Assembly: GCA_900754515.1 (NCBI GenBank) | Contig: CAAEDD010000192.1 | Span: 1 to 32,554 of the forward strand | Length of the DNA stretch: 32,554 nucleotides | DNA from: an uncultured Oscillospiraceae bacterium | GTDB lineage: Bacteria > Bacillota > Clostridia > Oscillospirales > Oscillospiraceae | Reading direction: 5' to 3' | In this document: piece by piece, positions 6,736 to 15,022 of the stretch | Layout of the letters: each line of letters starts with the position of its first letter | How positions within the stretch are numbered: position 1 is the first letter of the stretch | Translations under genes and position numbers: made by a program | The notes under the pieces: model-generated | Told to the model about the DNA's origin: nothing | Database searches by the model: none | What the model saw: only the letters and a program-made list of their open reading frames with translations

Positions 6736-6751
6736 TTAACATGCCCCCCTT

Positions 6752-9700
6752 TCAGTCGTCATAAGGACGTCTGCGTCTCTTGATATATACCACCACTGCA
6801 ACTGCCACCAAGGCAAGGATGAGGACATAGGGCAGGCTGTCCAGGCTGATGCCCGTATCGATATCCACATTCTTGGCATTGGTAACGATAAGGTCAAAGT
6901 GAGGTGTACCGTCATTTGGAAGGGTATAAGTAAAGCTGTGGTTGCTTACGTTAAGGGGATCGCCATCGGCAGCAGCGGTCATGGTATATTCCTCGGCTCC
7001 AGTTTCTGTAACAGTGATGGTGGAGCCTTTTTTCAGAGTTAGGGTGACTCTTTCACCATTTGCGAGCCGGAAGCTGGCCGTCTTGCCGTCATCTGAGAGG
7101 GTATATCCGGTACCGGAGCTGATAACATCGCTGGAGTTCAAGGTGAAGCTGAAAGGCTGGCTGAGGATGCCGAAGTTGCCCTCCACCTGCTTTTCAATAG
7201 TAACTTCCACAGTCTGAAGGGTGTTGACAAAGGTCTTGCTTCTCTCTGTCCACTGTCCCTGGGACCACTCCTTAATAGAGAAGCTGAAGCCCTGCACCTC
7301 TACCAGGTAGACCTGGTCGCTGCCCAGATAGGACTGAGGTGCGGCATGCTCCACGAGGTAGTAGTTGCCTGTGGGCACATTTCCAAAGCTGACCGTACCG
7401 TTGGCACCGGAAACGGCCTTGCGGGCCTCACCATAGCCGCTGAGTATATTATGTCCGTCGCTATCCTTGGTGGAAGTCACAGCTGCCGGGTCGGTCACAG
7501 GCGCCTCATAGAGCCAAAATTCAGCGCCGCTGAGGGGCACATTATTCTGATCTACCTTGCTGAAGCTCAGTTCACCGGTGCTGCGCTTGTTGCTGACACT
7601 GAGATATACCTCCTCCACCTGGGCCATATCCACATCAGGATCGTCGGCGTCATAGAGCGTGCCGCCTATACGGTACTGCATATCGCTGTAAGTCACGTCG
7701 TAATAACGGTAGCCGTCCCCGCCGTATTCTGAGGAGTAGCTCCAGTCGCCTATCTCCAGCTCGCGCAGTGAATAGATGGCGGGCTGCCCGCCCACATAGA
7801 GGGGAACGCTGTCGGTTCCGTCAAAGGTCTCATCCCAGCCATGCATGGTATCCAGCTCTACCCTATAGCGTGTACCCATTGCGGTACCGTTTATATATGG
7901 CTGAATGACAACCTCTGTGTTTTCCCCGTCCGTCCAGAACTTTTCCACAGTCAAGGGCACATACTTGGAGTAGTTATTTACACGGAGTTCTGTTCCGCCG
8001 GTGGTTATCTGGACATAATCACGGCTGGCTGTCTCTCCAACCGAGGAAGCCGCGGTGATGATTCCATTATCATCCAGAGTGAAGCTTATCAGTCCGGGAT
8101 CGTCATAGCCCTGTGGCACGTTCTCAGTAAGAGTATAGGTATGACCGGTCTCCAGGTAAAGGAAAGCCTGGCCGCTTGCGTCGGTGGTAATGACATTATC
8201 GGGAACCAAAGTTCCTTTCTCTGCGGAGTCATAGGTATAATGGCAGTTGCCCAGATCGTAGATCTGAATTGCTGGGCCGTCCTGACGGGCGAGAGTGAAG
8301 TCAATGCCTTCAACCCGGGAGTTTGTCAGAGCGTCCATTTTCTGAAGGACTATGGAGCCGGGTCTGGTATAGGTATTATTGAAAGATACCGTATGTACAG
8401 CCTGATCCTCACTCTGGCCGGTGACTGTAAGCGGTCCGGTATATTCCACCCATCCGTTGGTGTTCTGATCGGAAAAGTCGGAGTTTATAATGTTATAGCT
8501 GACAGAGGTGGTAAAGCCGTTCTCATTATACAGATAATTTTTTTCCTCCACTGCATAGTCCCTGTACTGGTCAACAGGAATCTCCCAGGTATAGGTATCA
8601 GTGGCTGCATCGTAGCTCGTACGATTTTCCAGGGTCAGCGTATCGCCGGGGTTAGGGGCATCATAGTTCCCATATCCTTGCGCTGTCACGTCGATTCTGA
8701 AGTTTTCCTTCACAGCTTCAACGGCAGTTTCGTCTCCGGAGAAGGTCTTTTCCACCCGCATTAGGCCGGTTTTGGCCACAAGGACGCCGTCTATATGCCA
8801 GCTGTCGGTGGTGTCAAACTTGAACACGTGCCATTTGATAGTGAAATTTTCGGCAGTAAGGGCTTCCGCAGAAACGGGCTTGCCGTTGAGGGAAATGACA
8901 GTACCGCTGTTCACCATACTGCGTATCTGGCGGAGAACCTCCTCATCAGTGGGGAATTGGGCACGGAAAGTGTAGATTTGCCCGTCGTTGCCTTCTACCG
9001 TATGTCCATTAGTAAGAGCGTTCACGAGATCGGTATGGATATTATTTAGGCTATTACCGCTGGTTGCACCCAACACAAAATATTGGCTGGGATTATAAAT
9101 GTTATTTGTACTTATATGCAGACCTCGATAAACGGTATCCCAACCGGTAACACCGCAGTCGGTAGCATATACGGATTCTGTGAAGAAGTCCACCTCTGTA
9201 CTGGATACCCAGCTTCTGCCGCCCTCTGGTATGGCGGTAAGGGCAACGAAAAAGTTGACAATGGTAGATTGATTTACAATTCCACTCGTGCCACCTTCTT
9301 TTGTAGTCCACTGGGCAGTAAGAGTGACATTGCCGGTAGGAGCAATGGTTTCACCGGGCTGGTAGGTTTTACCATCGCTGGCGAGCCAGCCGGTGAAGGT
9401 GGCCTCACCCAGATATTTACCCGATTCATAGAAATACTGGGTAAGGCTGGGGCTGAGGACAGTATGGCTTTCTCCGTCCTTTACCAGAACAGTATGCTGA
9501 GCCTCCCCGCCCACAGTGGGAGAAGTATATTCACCGTCACTGGCAGGATAGGGCAGCTTAACATCATAGCTTATGAGATACTCGCCGCTTTCCATGGCAG
9601 GAGACAGCTCATAGGGCTGGGAAATAATATTGATGACAAAGGTAACGGTGCCGTCGCCGTTGTAAGTTTCAGTATATCCTGTTGCCGGAGCGCCCTCCTT

Positions 9701-12319
9701 TCCCTGACACAGCCAGTCCACGCCTTCCTTGGTGTTGAGTGTGATGCTGGCTTGCTCACCGCTGAGAGTATAGACAGTCAGACCTTCGGTACTGCCGTCA
9801 TAGACCTTGTGGCCGGGGTCGCTGACGTGGATGCTGTAGAAGCTGTTGGCTTCCAGATATGTAGCATTTGCATTTTCAAAAGAGCTACTGGTCTGGAGAG
9901 CAGGCAGATAGTATACGTCGCAGGCCACATTGGCATCAAAATCATTTTTTCCTAAAAGCTGAATATATACCAGGCCGTCTGATTCTATGGCTGCTGCGTC
10001 TCCCCACACCTGGTTGTCACTGCCGGTGGTATGAGGGAAGAGCCGGCCGCCTTGCATAAGCTGTCCGGCAGTAAAGCCATAGAAGCCGTAGATGCTCTCC
10101 AGCTGGGCGGCTGTGAGACAATAGCGGTTAGATCCGGGAACTTCGTAGACAACCATTTCTCCGCTGTTGAGGAGAGTCCACTTGCCGTCGATGGCAATAT
10201 AGAAGTTTATATTCCGTGTGACCTGAGTCTTTTGGGTGCTGGTAGCCGTGACATTATCTGTCAGGCCCTGGCTGATAAGCTGGGAGATATTGACGGTTTC
10301 TCCCTCAGAGTCTACCCAATTATAGGTGCTGTAGTCCACACCGTTGATAACAAAGTCGGAGGCCTTCAGCTCCACGCCCTCCCTGGCAGTGATTGTCAGA
10401 GTAAGAGTCCCATCCCTGTCCTCATCAACCTCCACAAGAGAGGCAAGACGGGCAAACAGGCTCTGCTGAGGACTAAGGGTCAGGATCACCTGGTAGCTGT
10501 AGGTGTACAGCGCCATTTCCCCGGATATGGGTGCATCCAGATCCACCGGCTGCTTTTCGCCCTGGGCATCCAGACTGTACCAGACGCAATCCGTCAGAGC
10601 GGTGCCGTCAGACATGGGGGCGGACTGGCTGAAGAGCTGAGTCAGCGTCTGTCCTGCCTTGGCTGTAAGGCTGAAACTGTGCAGGACGGAGCCGTCATGA
10701 TTTACATCGCTGAAGCTGAGGATATATTCCTCTATCTCCGCAAACTTTGCAGTGTATGTTGTGCTTTCATTTATAATGCTGTCTGCCGTGGCAAAGACGG
10801 CCTGTCCCTGAGAGTCGGTATACTCCCAGCCAAGGAAGCGGTAGCCCTCAGGTGTGGTGGGCTGAGGCAGAGCGCCCAGAGCGGAGCCCGGAGTCAGTGT
10901 ACGCTCCACTATCTCCTCTCCGTTGATAAAGGTGGCGGTTACCTGCCGGATTTCTTCGTCGCCGGTGCTCCACACGGCGTAGACTTTAACAGTACCGGTG
11001 CCGGCTTCAAGATATTCGGCGGTGATAGGCATACCGGCATAGAAGTCCACCATCTCACCGGTTTCAACATTCTTCAGCTGCCACTTGACAAAGGTCTCGC
11101 CATAATCCTTGCCATGTTTACACCACTCACTGCTGTAGTTGGCATTTATGTCTTCCGCAGTGGGTATGTATTCCTGAGAAACGCCCTGGCCAAGAGCAAA
11201 GGTGGCAGAGGGATAGCCGCCAAGAACATAGGTAATGCTATGGTTTTCGTCCAGGCCGCAGACGAAATTCAGGCCATAGCTCTCATAATTCTGATAGAGG
11301 CACAGTGAAAGTACAGTATCTTCAGTAAAAGCCGTACCCTGGTTCACTATGCTGCCGCTCTCATTCAGCCAGGTATAGGAGGACTGATAGGTGTACTGGT
11401 TGCCGTCAGCTATATTGGTGACGCTGAGCTTGGGCAAGGTATAGCCGTTGTCCTGAAGGCTGGTACCGGCAGGCAAAGTATAGCTGCACAGCAGTCCAGT
11501 CCCTGTAACCCTATATGTCCTGACCCATTTTTCATACTGCAGCTTACTGTTCTCAAAGGGTTCAGTAACTGTTATATGCGTATTTCCAGAAGATGGATCC
11601 TGAGTATAGTCCGGATTGCTGATATAAAAGCTCACGCTTATCTGTACATTTTCAGGCTGGCTGCCCACATTCGCACCGGGGTCTTCGTTCTCCGTCATAG
11701 GAGCTGCATCCCCCGTACCGACATCAGCGTCCGTACCGGCGGCATCATCCTCGTTTTCCTGAGATGGATTATCTACTACCGTTACATCGTACTGGAGGTA
11801 CTGCACCTCACCGGCCTGCTGCACGACAAGCTTGAAGCTGGCCATGCCTGTCTTCAAAGCGCTTATGCTCAGGCTGCTCCCATCCTGGCTGAGGGAGAAC
11901 TGCTCCCAGTTTCCTTCCTCCAGAGTGAGGGTGGCTGCCGGATCAAACTCCAGCTTCTCCACGTCACCTACCTGAAGCTGAATAGGCGTCTTAACATAGG
12001 CGTCAGCTTCCCCGGAGCCGCTCCCATCTGTACCGTCATCTGCTGGGTTAGCGGTCGTGCCGGCAGCGCCATCTGCGTTGTCCTGAGGCTCATCTGAGCC
12101 TGACGGTGTCTTCTCATCCACCGGTGATGTAGGAGCAGGGCTCTCCGTTGTAGTCGGAGCACTATTTTCATCAACACCAGGGACATCATTATCCCCAATG
12201 TCTGTCACAGCATTAGTTGGCTCAGCGCTGCTCGCTGCATATGTTTGACTGTGGATGCCGGATCCCAAGACCAAAAGCACCAGTGCAAAAGCCAATATTC
12301 TTTTAAGTCGATGCTTCAT
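6752..12319 (-). CDS. Very large pilus tip adhesin-like surface protein (Cpa position)
   Basis: This 1855-aa protein has a signal peptide (1-28) and a long P/T/D/E-rich disordered region to about residue 105. An Ig-like segment follows (about 106-182), then two InlB-type B-repeats (about 458-527 and 946-1006). A row of Cna-B/SpaA-like domains comes next (about 1185-1320, 1323-1425, 1453-1560, 1580-1686). A last isopeptide-type domain (about 1701-1818) leads to the sorting signal IDTGISLDSLPY (from 1820), a membrane helix and a KRRRRPYDD tail. The SpaA-like units show the KxD and NYYLVEHAAP patterns of self-crosslinking domains. The start at 12319 has GAGGT 8 nt upstream. The 68-codon upstream extension carries the promoter and is not coding. 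As the first gene of the operon it matches Cpa, the streptococcal tip adhesin. Its ligand is unknown. Confidence 0.85.
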   Translation of the reverse strand: MKHRLKRILAFALVLLVLGSGIHSQTYAASSAEPTNAVTDIGDNDVPGVDENSAPTTTESPAPTSPVDEKTPSGSDEPQDNADGAAGTTANPADDGTDGSGSGEADAYVKTPIQLQVGDVEKLEFDPAATLTLEEGNWEQFSLSQDGSSLSISALKTGMASFKLVVQQAGEVQYLQYDVTVVDNPSQENEDDAAGTDADVGTGDAAPMTENEDPGANVGSQPENVQISVSFYISNPDYTQDPSSGNTHITVTEPFENSKLQYEKWVRTYRVTGTGLLCSYTLPAGTSLQDNGYTLPKLSVTNIADGNQYTYQSSYTWLNESGSIVNQGTAFTEDTVLSLCLYQNYESYGLNFVCGLDENHSITYVLGGYPSATFALGQGVSQEYIPTAEDINANYSSEWCKHGKDYGETFVKWQLKNVETGEMVDFYAGMPITAEYLEAGTGTVKVYAVWSTGDEEIRQVTATFINGEEIVERTLTPGSALGALPQPTTPEGYRFLGWEYTDSQGQAVFATADSIINESTTYTAKFAEIEEYILSFSDVNHDGSVLHSFSLTAKAGQTLTQLFSQSAPMSDGTALTDCVWYSLDAQGEKQPVDLDAPISGEMALYTYSYQVILTLSPQQSLFARLASLVEVDEDRDGTLTLTITAREGVELKASDFVINGVDYSTYNWVDSEGETVNISQLISQGLTDNVTATSTQKTQVTRNINFYIAIDGKWTLLNSGEMVVYEVPGSNRYCLTAAQLESIYGFYGFTAGQLMQGGRLFPHTTGSDNQVWGDAAAIESDGLVYIQLLGKNDFDANVACDVYYLPALQTSSSFENANATYLEANSFYSIHVSDPGHKVYDGSTEGLTVYTLSGEQASITLNTKEGVDWLCQGKEGAPATGYTETYNGDGTVTFVINIISQPYELSPAMESGEYLISYDVKLPYPASDGEYTSPTVGGEAQHTVLVKDGESHTVLSPSLTQYFYESGKYLGEATFTGWLASDGKTYQPGETIAPTGNVTLTAQWTTKEGGTSGIVNQSTIVNFFVALTAIPEGGRSWVSSTEVDFFTESVYATDCGVTGWDTVYRGLHISTNNIYNPSQYFVLGATSGNSLNNIHTDLVNALTNGHTVEGNDGQIYTFRAQFPTDEEVLRQIRSMVNSGTVISLNGKPVSAEALTAENFTIKWHVFKFDTTDSWHIDGVLVAKTGLMRVEKTFSGDETAVEAVKENFRIDVTAQGYGNYDAPNPGDTLTLENRTSYDAATDTYTWEIPVDQYRDYAVEEKNYLYNENGFTTSVSYNIINSDFSDQNTNGWVEYTGPLTVTGQSEDQAVHTVSFNNTYTRPGSIVLQKMDALTNSRVEGIDFTLARQDGPAIQIYDLGNCHYTYDSAEKGTLVPDNVITTDASGQAFLYLETGHTYTLTENVPQGYDDPGLISFTLDDNGIITAASSVGETASRDYVQITTGGTELRVNNYSKYVPLTVEKFWTDGENTEVVIQPYINGTAMGTRYRVELDTMHGWDETFDGTDSVPLYVGGQPAIYSLRELEIGDWSYSSEYGGDGYRYYDVTYSDMQYRIGGTLYDADDPDVDMAQVEEVYLSVSNKRSTGELSFSKVDQNNVPLSGAEFWLYEAPVTDPAAVTSTKDSDGHNILSGYGEARKAVSGANGTVSFGNVPTGNYYLVEHAAPQSYLGSDQVYLVEVQGFSFSIKEWSQGQWTERSKTFVNTLQTVEVTIEKQVEGNFGILSQPFSFTLNSSDVISSGTGYTLSDDGKTASFRLANGERVTLTLKKGSTITVTETGAEEYTMTAAADGDPLNVSNHSFTYTLPNDGTPHFDLIVTNAKNVDIDTGISLDSLPYVLILALVAVAVVVYIKRRRRPYDD

Positions 12320-12380
12320 ACAAATTACCTCGTGTTTTCTAATAAGATATGCCGTCACATACATGATGTAATTTAGCAAT

Positions 12381-12409
12381 AGTATACATACAATATTTTG
12401 TGCTGTCAA
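12381..12409 (-). promoter_or_regulatory. Sigma-A type promoter of the pilus operon
   Basis: TTGACA (12404-12409), a 17-bp spacer and TATACT (12381-12386) lie on the minus strand, giving a leader of about 55 nt before the adhesin ATG. No operator could be identified. The A+T-rich stretch upstream (12410-12540) may act as an UP element. Confidence 0.8.
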
Positions 12410-12640
12410 TGAAAAAGCGGCTTTTTTGCAACCATTTATGGCATATTTTTGACCAAATATTGCATTTTTATTGATAAAGCTGTACATTTTTTCGAAAATG
12501 TGTATTGTCTTTCGTTTCTGCAAAAAATTTTCTATTTACATAACATAATTGACAGTCCATCTGCCGTATACTGACAACGTCCAGCACTCCCATGAAAATC
12601 CAGCACGGTTCTCTCTAGGGCGTAAAGCCTTTTACCTTCT
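12410..12640. other. A+T-rich intergenic stretch upstream of the pilus promoter
   Basis: No gene, RNA or strong repeat is seen here. The segment has many A and T runs on the promoter-proximal side and becomes G+C-richer towards 12600. Confidence 0.5.
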
Positions 12641-12659
12641 TTCAGTTAATATAGTCAGA

Positions 12660-12782
12660 CCACCCGTAAAACGGTTGGCCTGCACAAGCCCTATAAGGGC
12701 ATAGTAATGGCCGCGCCTCAGGCGCGGTGAAACGGTCTGCCGACCGCATAGGTTCACCAGCAGCCCCACCAAGTGGGGCTGC
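12660..12782. repeat. Cluster of five short hairpins, REP- or IS-remnant-like
   Basis: Five consecutive stem-loops are packed into 123 bp: 12660-12678 (7-bp stem, one mismatch), 12688-12700, 12711-12727 (7-bp GC stem), 12733-12746 and 12760-12782 (10-bp stem, then UUUUA on the plus strand). No protein is encoded. Such rows of hairpins resemble repetitive intergenic elements or transposon-end RNAs. From memory, similar blocks recur in gut Clostridia, but that cannot be verified here. Confidence 0.55.
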
Positions 12783-12791
12783 TTTTATTGT

Positions 12792-12830
12792 ATAAAGAAA
12801 ACCACGGGCATAGCCCGTGGTTTTCTTTAT
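12792..12830. terminator. Perfect 18-bp stem, bidirectional terminator
   Basis: The arms 12792-12809 and 12813-12830 are perfectly complementary around a 3-nt loop. A-rich and T-rich ends flank a GC core, so it can terminate on either strand. It acts as a backup behind the first nadE terminator. Confidence 0.7.
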
Positions 12831-12835
12831 ACCAA

Positions 12836-12875
12836 AAGTCAACACCCCAGGCAATATTCATTGTCTGGGGTGTTG
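12836..12875 (-). terminator. Terminator of the glnA-to-nadE gene string
   Basis: The 16-bp stem (12840-12855 with 12860-12875, one G-U pair) is followed on the minus strand by GACUUUUGG. It lies about 70 bp after the nadE stop. Confidence 0.65.
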
Positions 12876-12946
12876 AATGGATTATGCTGTATAATGTTCT
12901 CGATAAAAAGCAGAAAAACTCAGAGCTGTATATCCAGCTTCACATA

Positions 12947-13678
12947 TCAGCCTTTGTCAAATGTCCTGATGGGTTTGCGCTTATGCTCACTGCCCCGGTG
13001 CATACGCTCAATTATGGCCAGAGCATTCTCATTGGTATGCCCGGTGAGCAGGAACTCATCCAGATCGGCATATTTAAATCCCATCTCCTGCTCGTCGGTC
13101 TGTCCGTCGAAAAGTCCGGCAGAGGGAGCCTTGTCAATAATACAGGCAGGGGCGTCCAGATAACGAAGGAACTCAAAGATCTCCGTAACCGTCAGGTCAC
13201 CAATGGGATTAAAGTCATGGGCTCCGTCACCCCACTTGGTAAAGTAGCCCACATAGGCTTCGCTGCGGTTGCCGGTACCTGCAACCAGACGGCCCTCGCT
13301 GGCCGCCACGGCGTACAGCGCAGCCATACGCAGGCGGGGAGCGATGTTCACATCAGCCATTGGGCTGATATCGGTGGCAGCGGAAACCTGTTTGAGCATG
13401 GCCTCCTTAACAGGAGTCAGGTCAATGGTGCGGGTCTCAATATTAAACTGCCGTGCCACGGTCTCTCCGTCTTTGGCATCCAGCTCATAATTTCTCTTGG
13501 AAGAACAGGGCATAATTATACCAACGGTGTTTTCACAGGCAGCCTTGCAGATAATGCCCACAAGAGCGGAATCCTTGCCGCCGCTGTTGCCGTACACAAT
13601 ACCCTTTGCTCCGCTCTCGGCCAGCAGCTCTTTCACAAAAGCAACTCTGCTTTCAAATTCCTTTTTATAGTCTCTCAT
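12947..13678 (-). CDS. nadE: NAD synthetase, ammonia-dependent type
   Basis: This 243-aa cytoplasmic enzyme would form NAD from deamido-NAD, ATP and ammonia. The PP-loop SGGKDS (32-37) near the N-terminus marks the ATP-binding fold. The region AGTGNRSEAYVGYFTKWGDGAHDFNPIGDL carries the family signature for substrate binding. No glutaminase (nitrilase) domain is attached, so free ammonia is the expected donor, which links it to the glutamine and ammonia genes upstream. It is the last gene of a same-strand string, 55 bp after purA, with AAAGGAG before the ATG. Confidence 0.93.
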   Translation of the reverse strand: MRDYKKEFESRVAFVKELLAESGAKGIVYGNSGGKDSALVGIICKAACENTVGIIMPCSSKRNYELDAKDGETVARQFNIETRTIDLTPVKEAMLKQVSAATDISPMADVNIAPRLRMAALYAVAASEGRLVAGTGNRSEAYVGYFTKWGDGAHDFNPIGDLTVTEIFEFLRYLDAPACIIDKAPSAGLFDGQTDEQEMGFKYADLDEFLLTGHTNENALAIIERMHRGSEHKRKPIRTFDKG

Positions 13679-13733
13679 TTTGTTCTCCTTTCCGCCGGGG
13701 CTGACCCGGCACCAGGATATAGCTCAGAACAAC

Positions 13734-15002
13734 TTAGAACATTTTAATATACTCGTCTCTGCCGGCACCCACGGATACATACTTTATGGGGCAGCCTACT
13801 GCTTTCTCAAGATATCTGATATAGTTCAGTGCAGCCTTGGGCAGATCCTCCACCTTGCGGCAGCCGGACACATCGCCGAAGCCCTCCACATACTCTATGA
13901 TGGGCTTTGCCCGCTCCAGCCTGTCGCCGGAGGGGAAGCTCTCTGTACGCACACCGTCCACATCGTAGGCCACGCATACGGGTATCTTGTCAAGGTACGA
14001 CAGCACGTCCATCTTGGTAAGGGCAATTGCATCGGCCCCCTGTACCTGTACGCCGTAGCGGGAGGCGGGCACGTCAAAGGGTCCCACTCTTCTGGGACGG
14101 CCTGTAGCGGCGCCGTACTCTCCGCCTGCGGCACGGAGCTTTTCGGCCTCTTCGCCAAACATCTCGGCGGTGAAGGGGCCTTCGCCCACGCAGGTGGAGT
14201 AAGCCTTCATTATGCCTACGGTCTCGTCCAGCTTTTTGCCCGGTATGCCTGCACCGGTGGTGGCGTAGGAAGCCAGGGTCTGAGAGGACGAGGTGTAGGG
14301 GTAGATACCGAAGTCTATATCCCTCAAAGCGCCCAGCTGGGCTTCAAACATGATATTCTTTCCTTCGGCTACTGCATTATTCAGATAGGCCACCACGTCG
14401 GTGACATAGGGCAGAGTCTTGGTGCCATAGTTTCTGAGCCAATCCATAATTTCATCGGCCTTTATAGGCTCATGTCCATAGCCGGTGACTGTGATGTTCT
14501 TCCACTCCACGATATCCCGAACCTTACTTTCAAGGCTGTCCATATCGTAGAGATCCTCCATGCGGAGGCCCTTCTTGCTGTACTTGTCGGAATACACCGG
14601 AGCTATACCCCGGCGGGTGGATCCAAACTTCTTGTCGGCCAGGCGCTCTTCTTCCATCACATCCTGAAGCCGGTGGTAAGGCAGGCATATGATAGCCTTC
14701 TCGCTTATCTTCAGGTTGTCGGGAGTGATGGATATTCCCTTCTCTGTAAGCCGTCCTATTTCACCCACAAGGTGTTCCAGGTCAATTACCATACCGTTGC
14801 CCATTACGTTTACGGTGGTCTCCCTGAGAATTCCGGAGGGCAGCAAGTTCAGTATGAAGGTGCCCTTGTCGTTGACCACGGTGTGGCCGGCGTTGTTGCC
14901 GCCCTGATAACGGCATATAACGTCAAAGTCGGAGCTCAGCAGGTCCACCATACGTCCCTTGCCTTCGTCACCCCAGTTGATTCCAACAATTGCGCTCAGC
15001 AT
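13734..15002 (-). CDS. purA: Adenylosuccinate synthase
   Basis: This 422-aa enzyme joins IMP and aspartate with GTP, the first step from IMP to AMP. The N-terminal GDEGKGR loop binds GTP. QGGNNAGHTV and GSTRRGIAPVYSDK are family signatures for IMP and catalysis. TTGAGIP follows in the central part. The length is normal for bacteria. It is preceded by AAAGGGG and lies 20 bp after purB, whose product catalyses the next step, so the two are almost certainly cotranscribed. Confidence 0.96.
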   Translation of the reverse strand: MLSAIVGINWGDEGKGRMVDLLSSDFDVICRYQGGNNAGHTVVNDKGTFILNLLPSGILRETTVNVMGNGMVIDLEHLVGEIGRLTEKGISITPDNLKISEKAIICLPYHRLQDVMEEERLADKKFGSTRRGIAPVYSDKYSKKGLRMEDLYDMDSLESKVRDIVEWKNITVTGYGHEPIKADEIMDWLRNYGTKTLPYVTDVVAYLNNAVAEGKNIMFEAQLGALRDIDFGIYPYTSSSQTLASYATTGAGIPGKKLDETVGIMKAYSTCVGEGPFTAEMFGEEAEKLRAAGGEYGAATGRPRRVGPFDVPASRYGVQVQGADAIALTKMDVLSYLDKIPVCVAYDVDGVRTESFPSGDRLERAKPIIEYVEGFGDVSGCRKVEDLPKAALNYIRYLEKAVGCPIKYVSVGAGRDEYIKMF

Positions 15003-15022
15003 TTGATTATCCCCTTTGTTTA

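Noticed and set aside
10031..11308. 425-codon plus-strand ORF inside the adhesin gene
   Set aside because: It is antisense to a long gene with clear domains; its composition follows from the opposite strand.
12320..12523. 68-codon extension of the giant adhesin
   Set aside because: It contains the operon promoter, and the signal peptide starts properly at 12319.
12642..12854. 70-codon minus-strand ORF
   Set aside because: It is made entirely of hairpin arms and terminators and shows no domain or ribosome site.
12660..12875. CRISPR array
   Set aside because: The stems differ in sequence, there is no repeated unit with constant spacing, and no cas genes are near.
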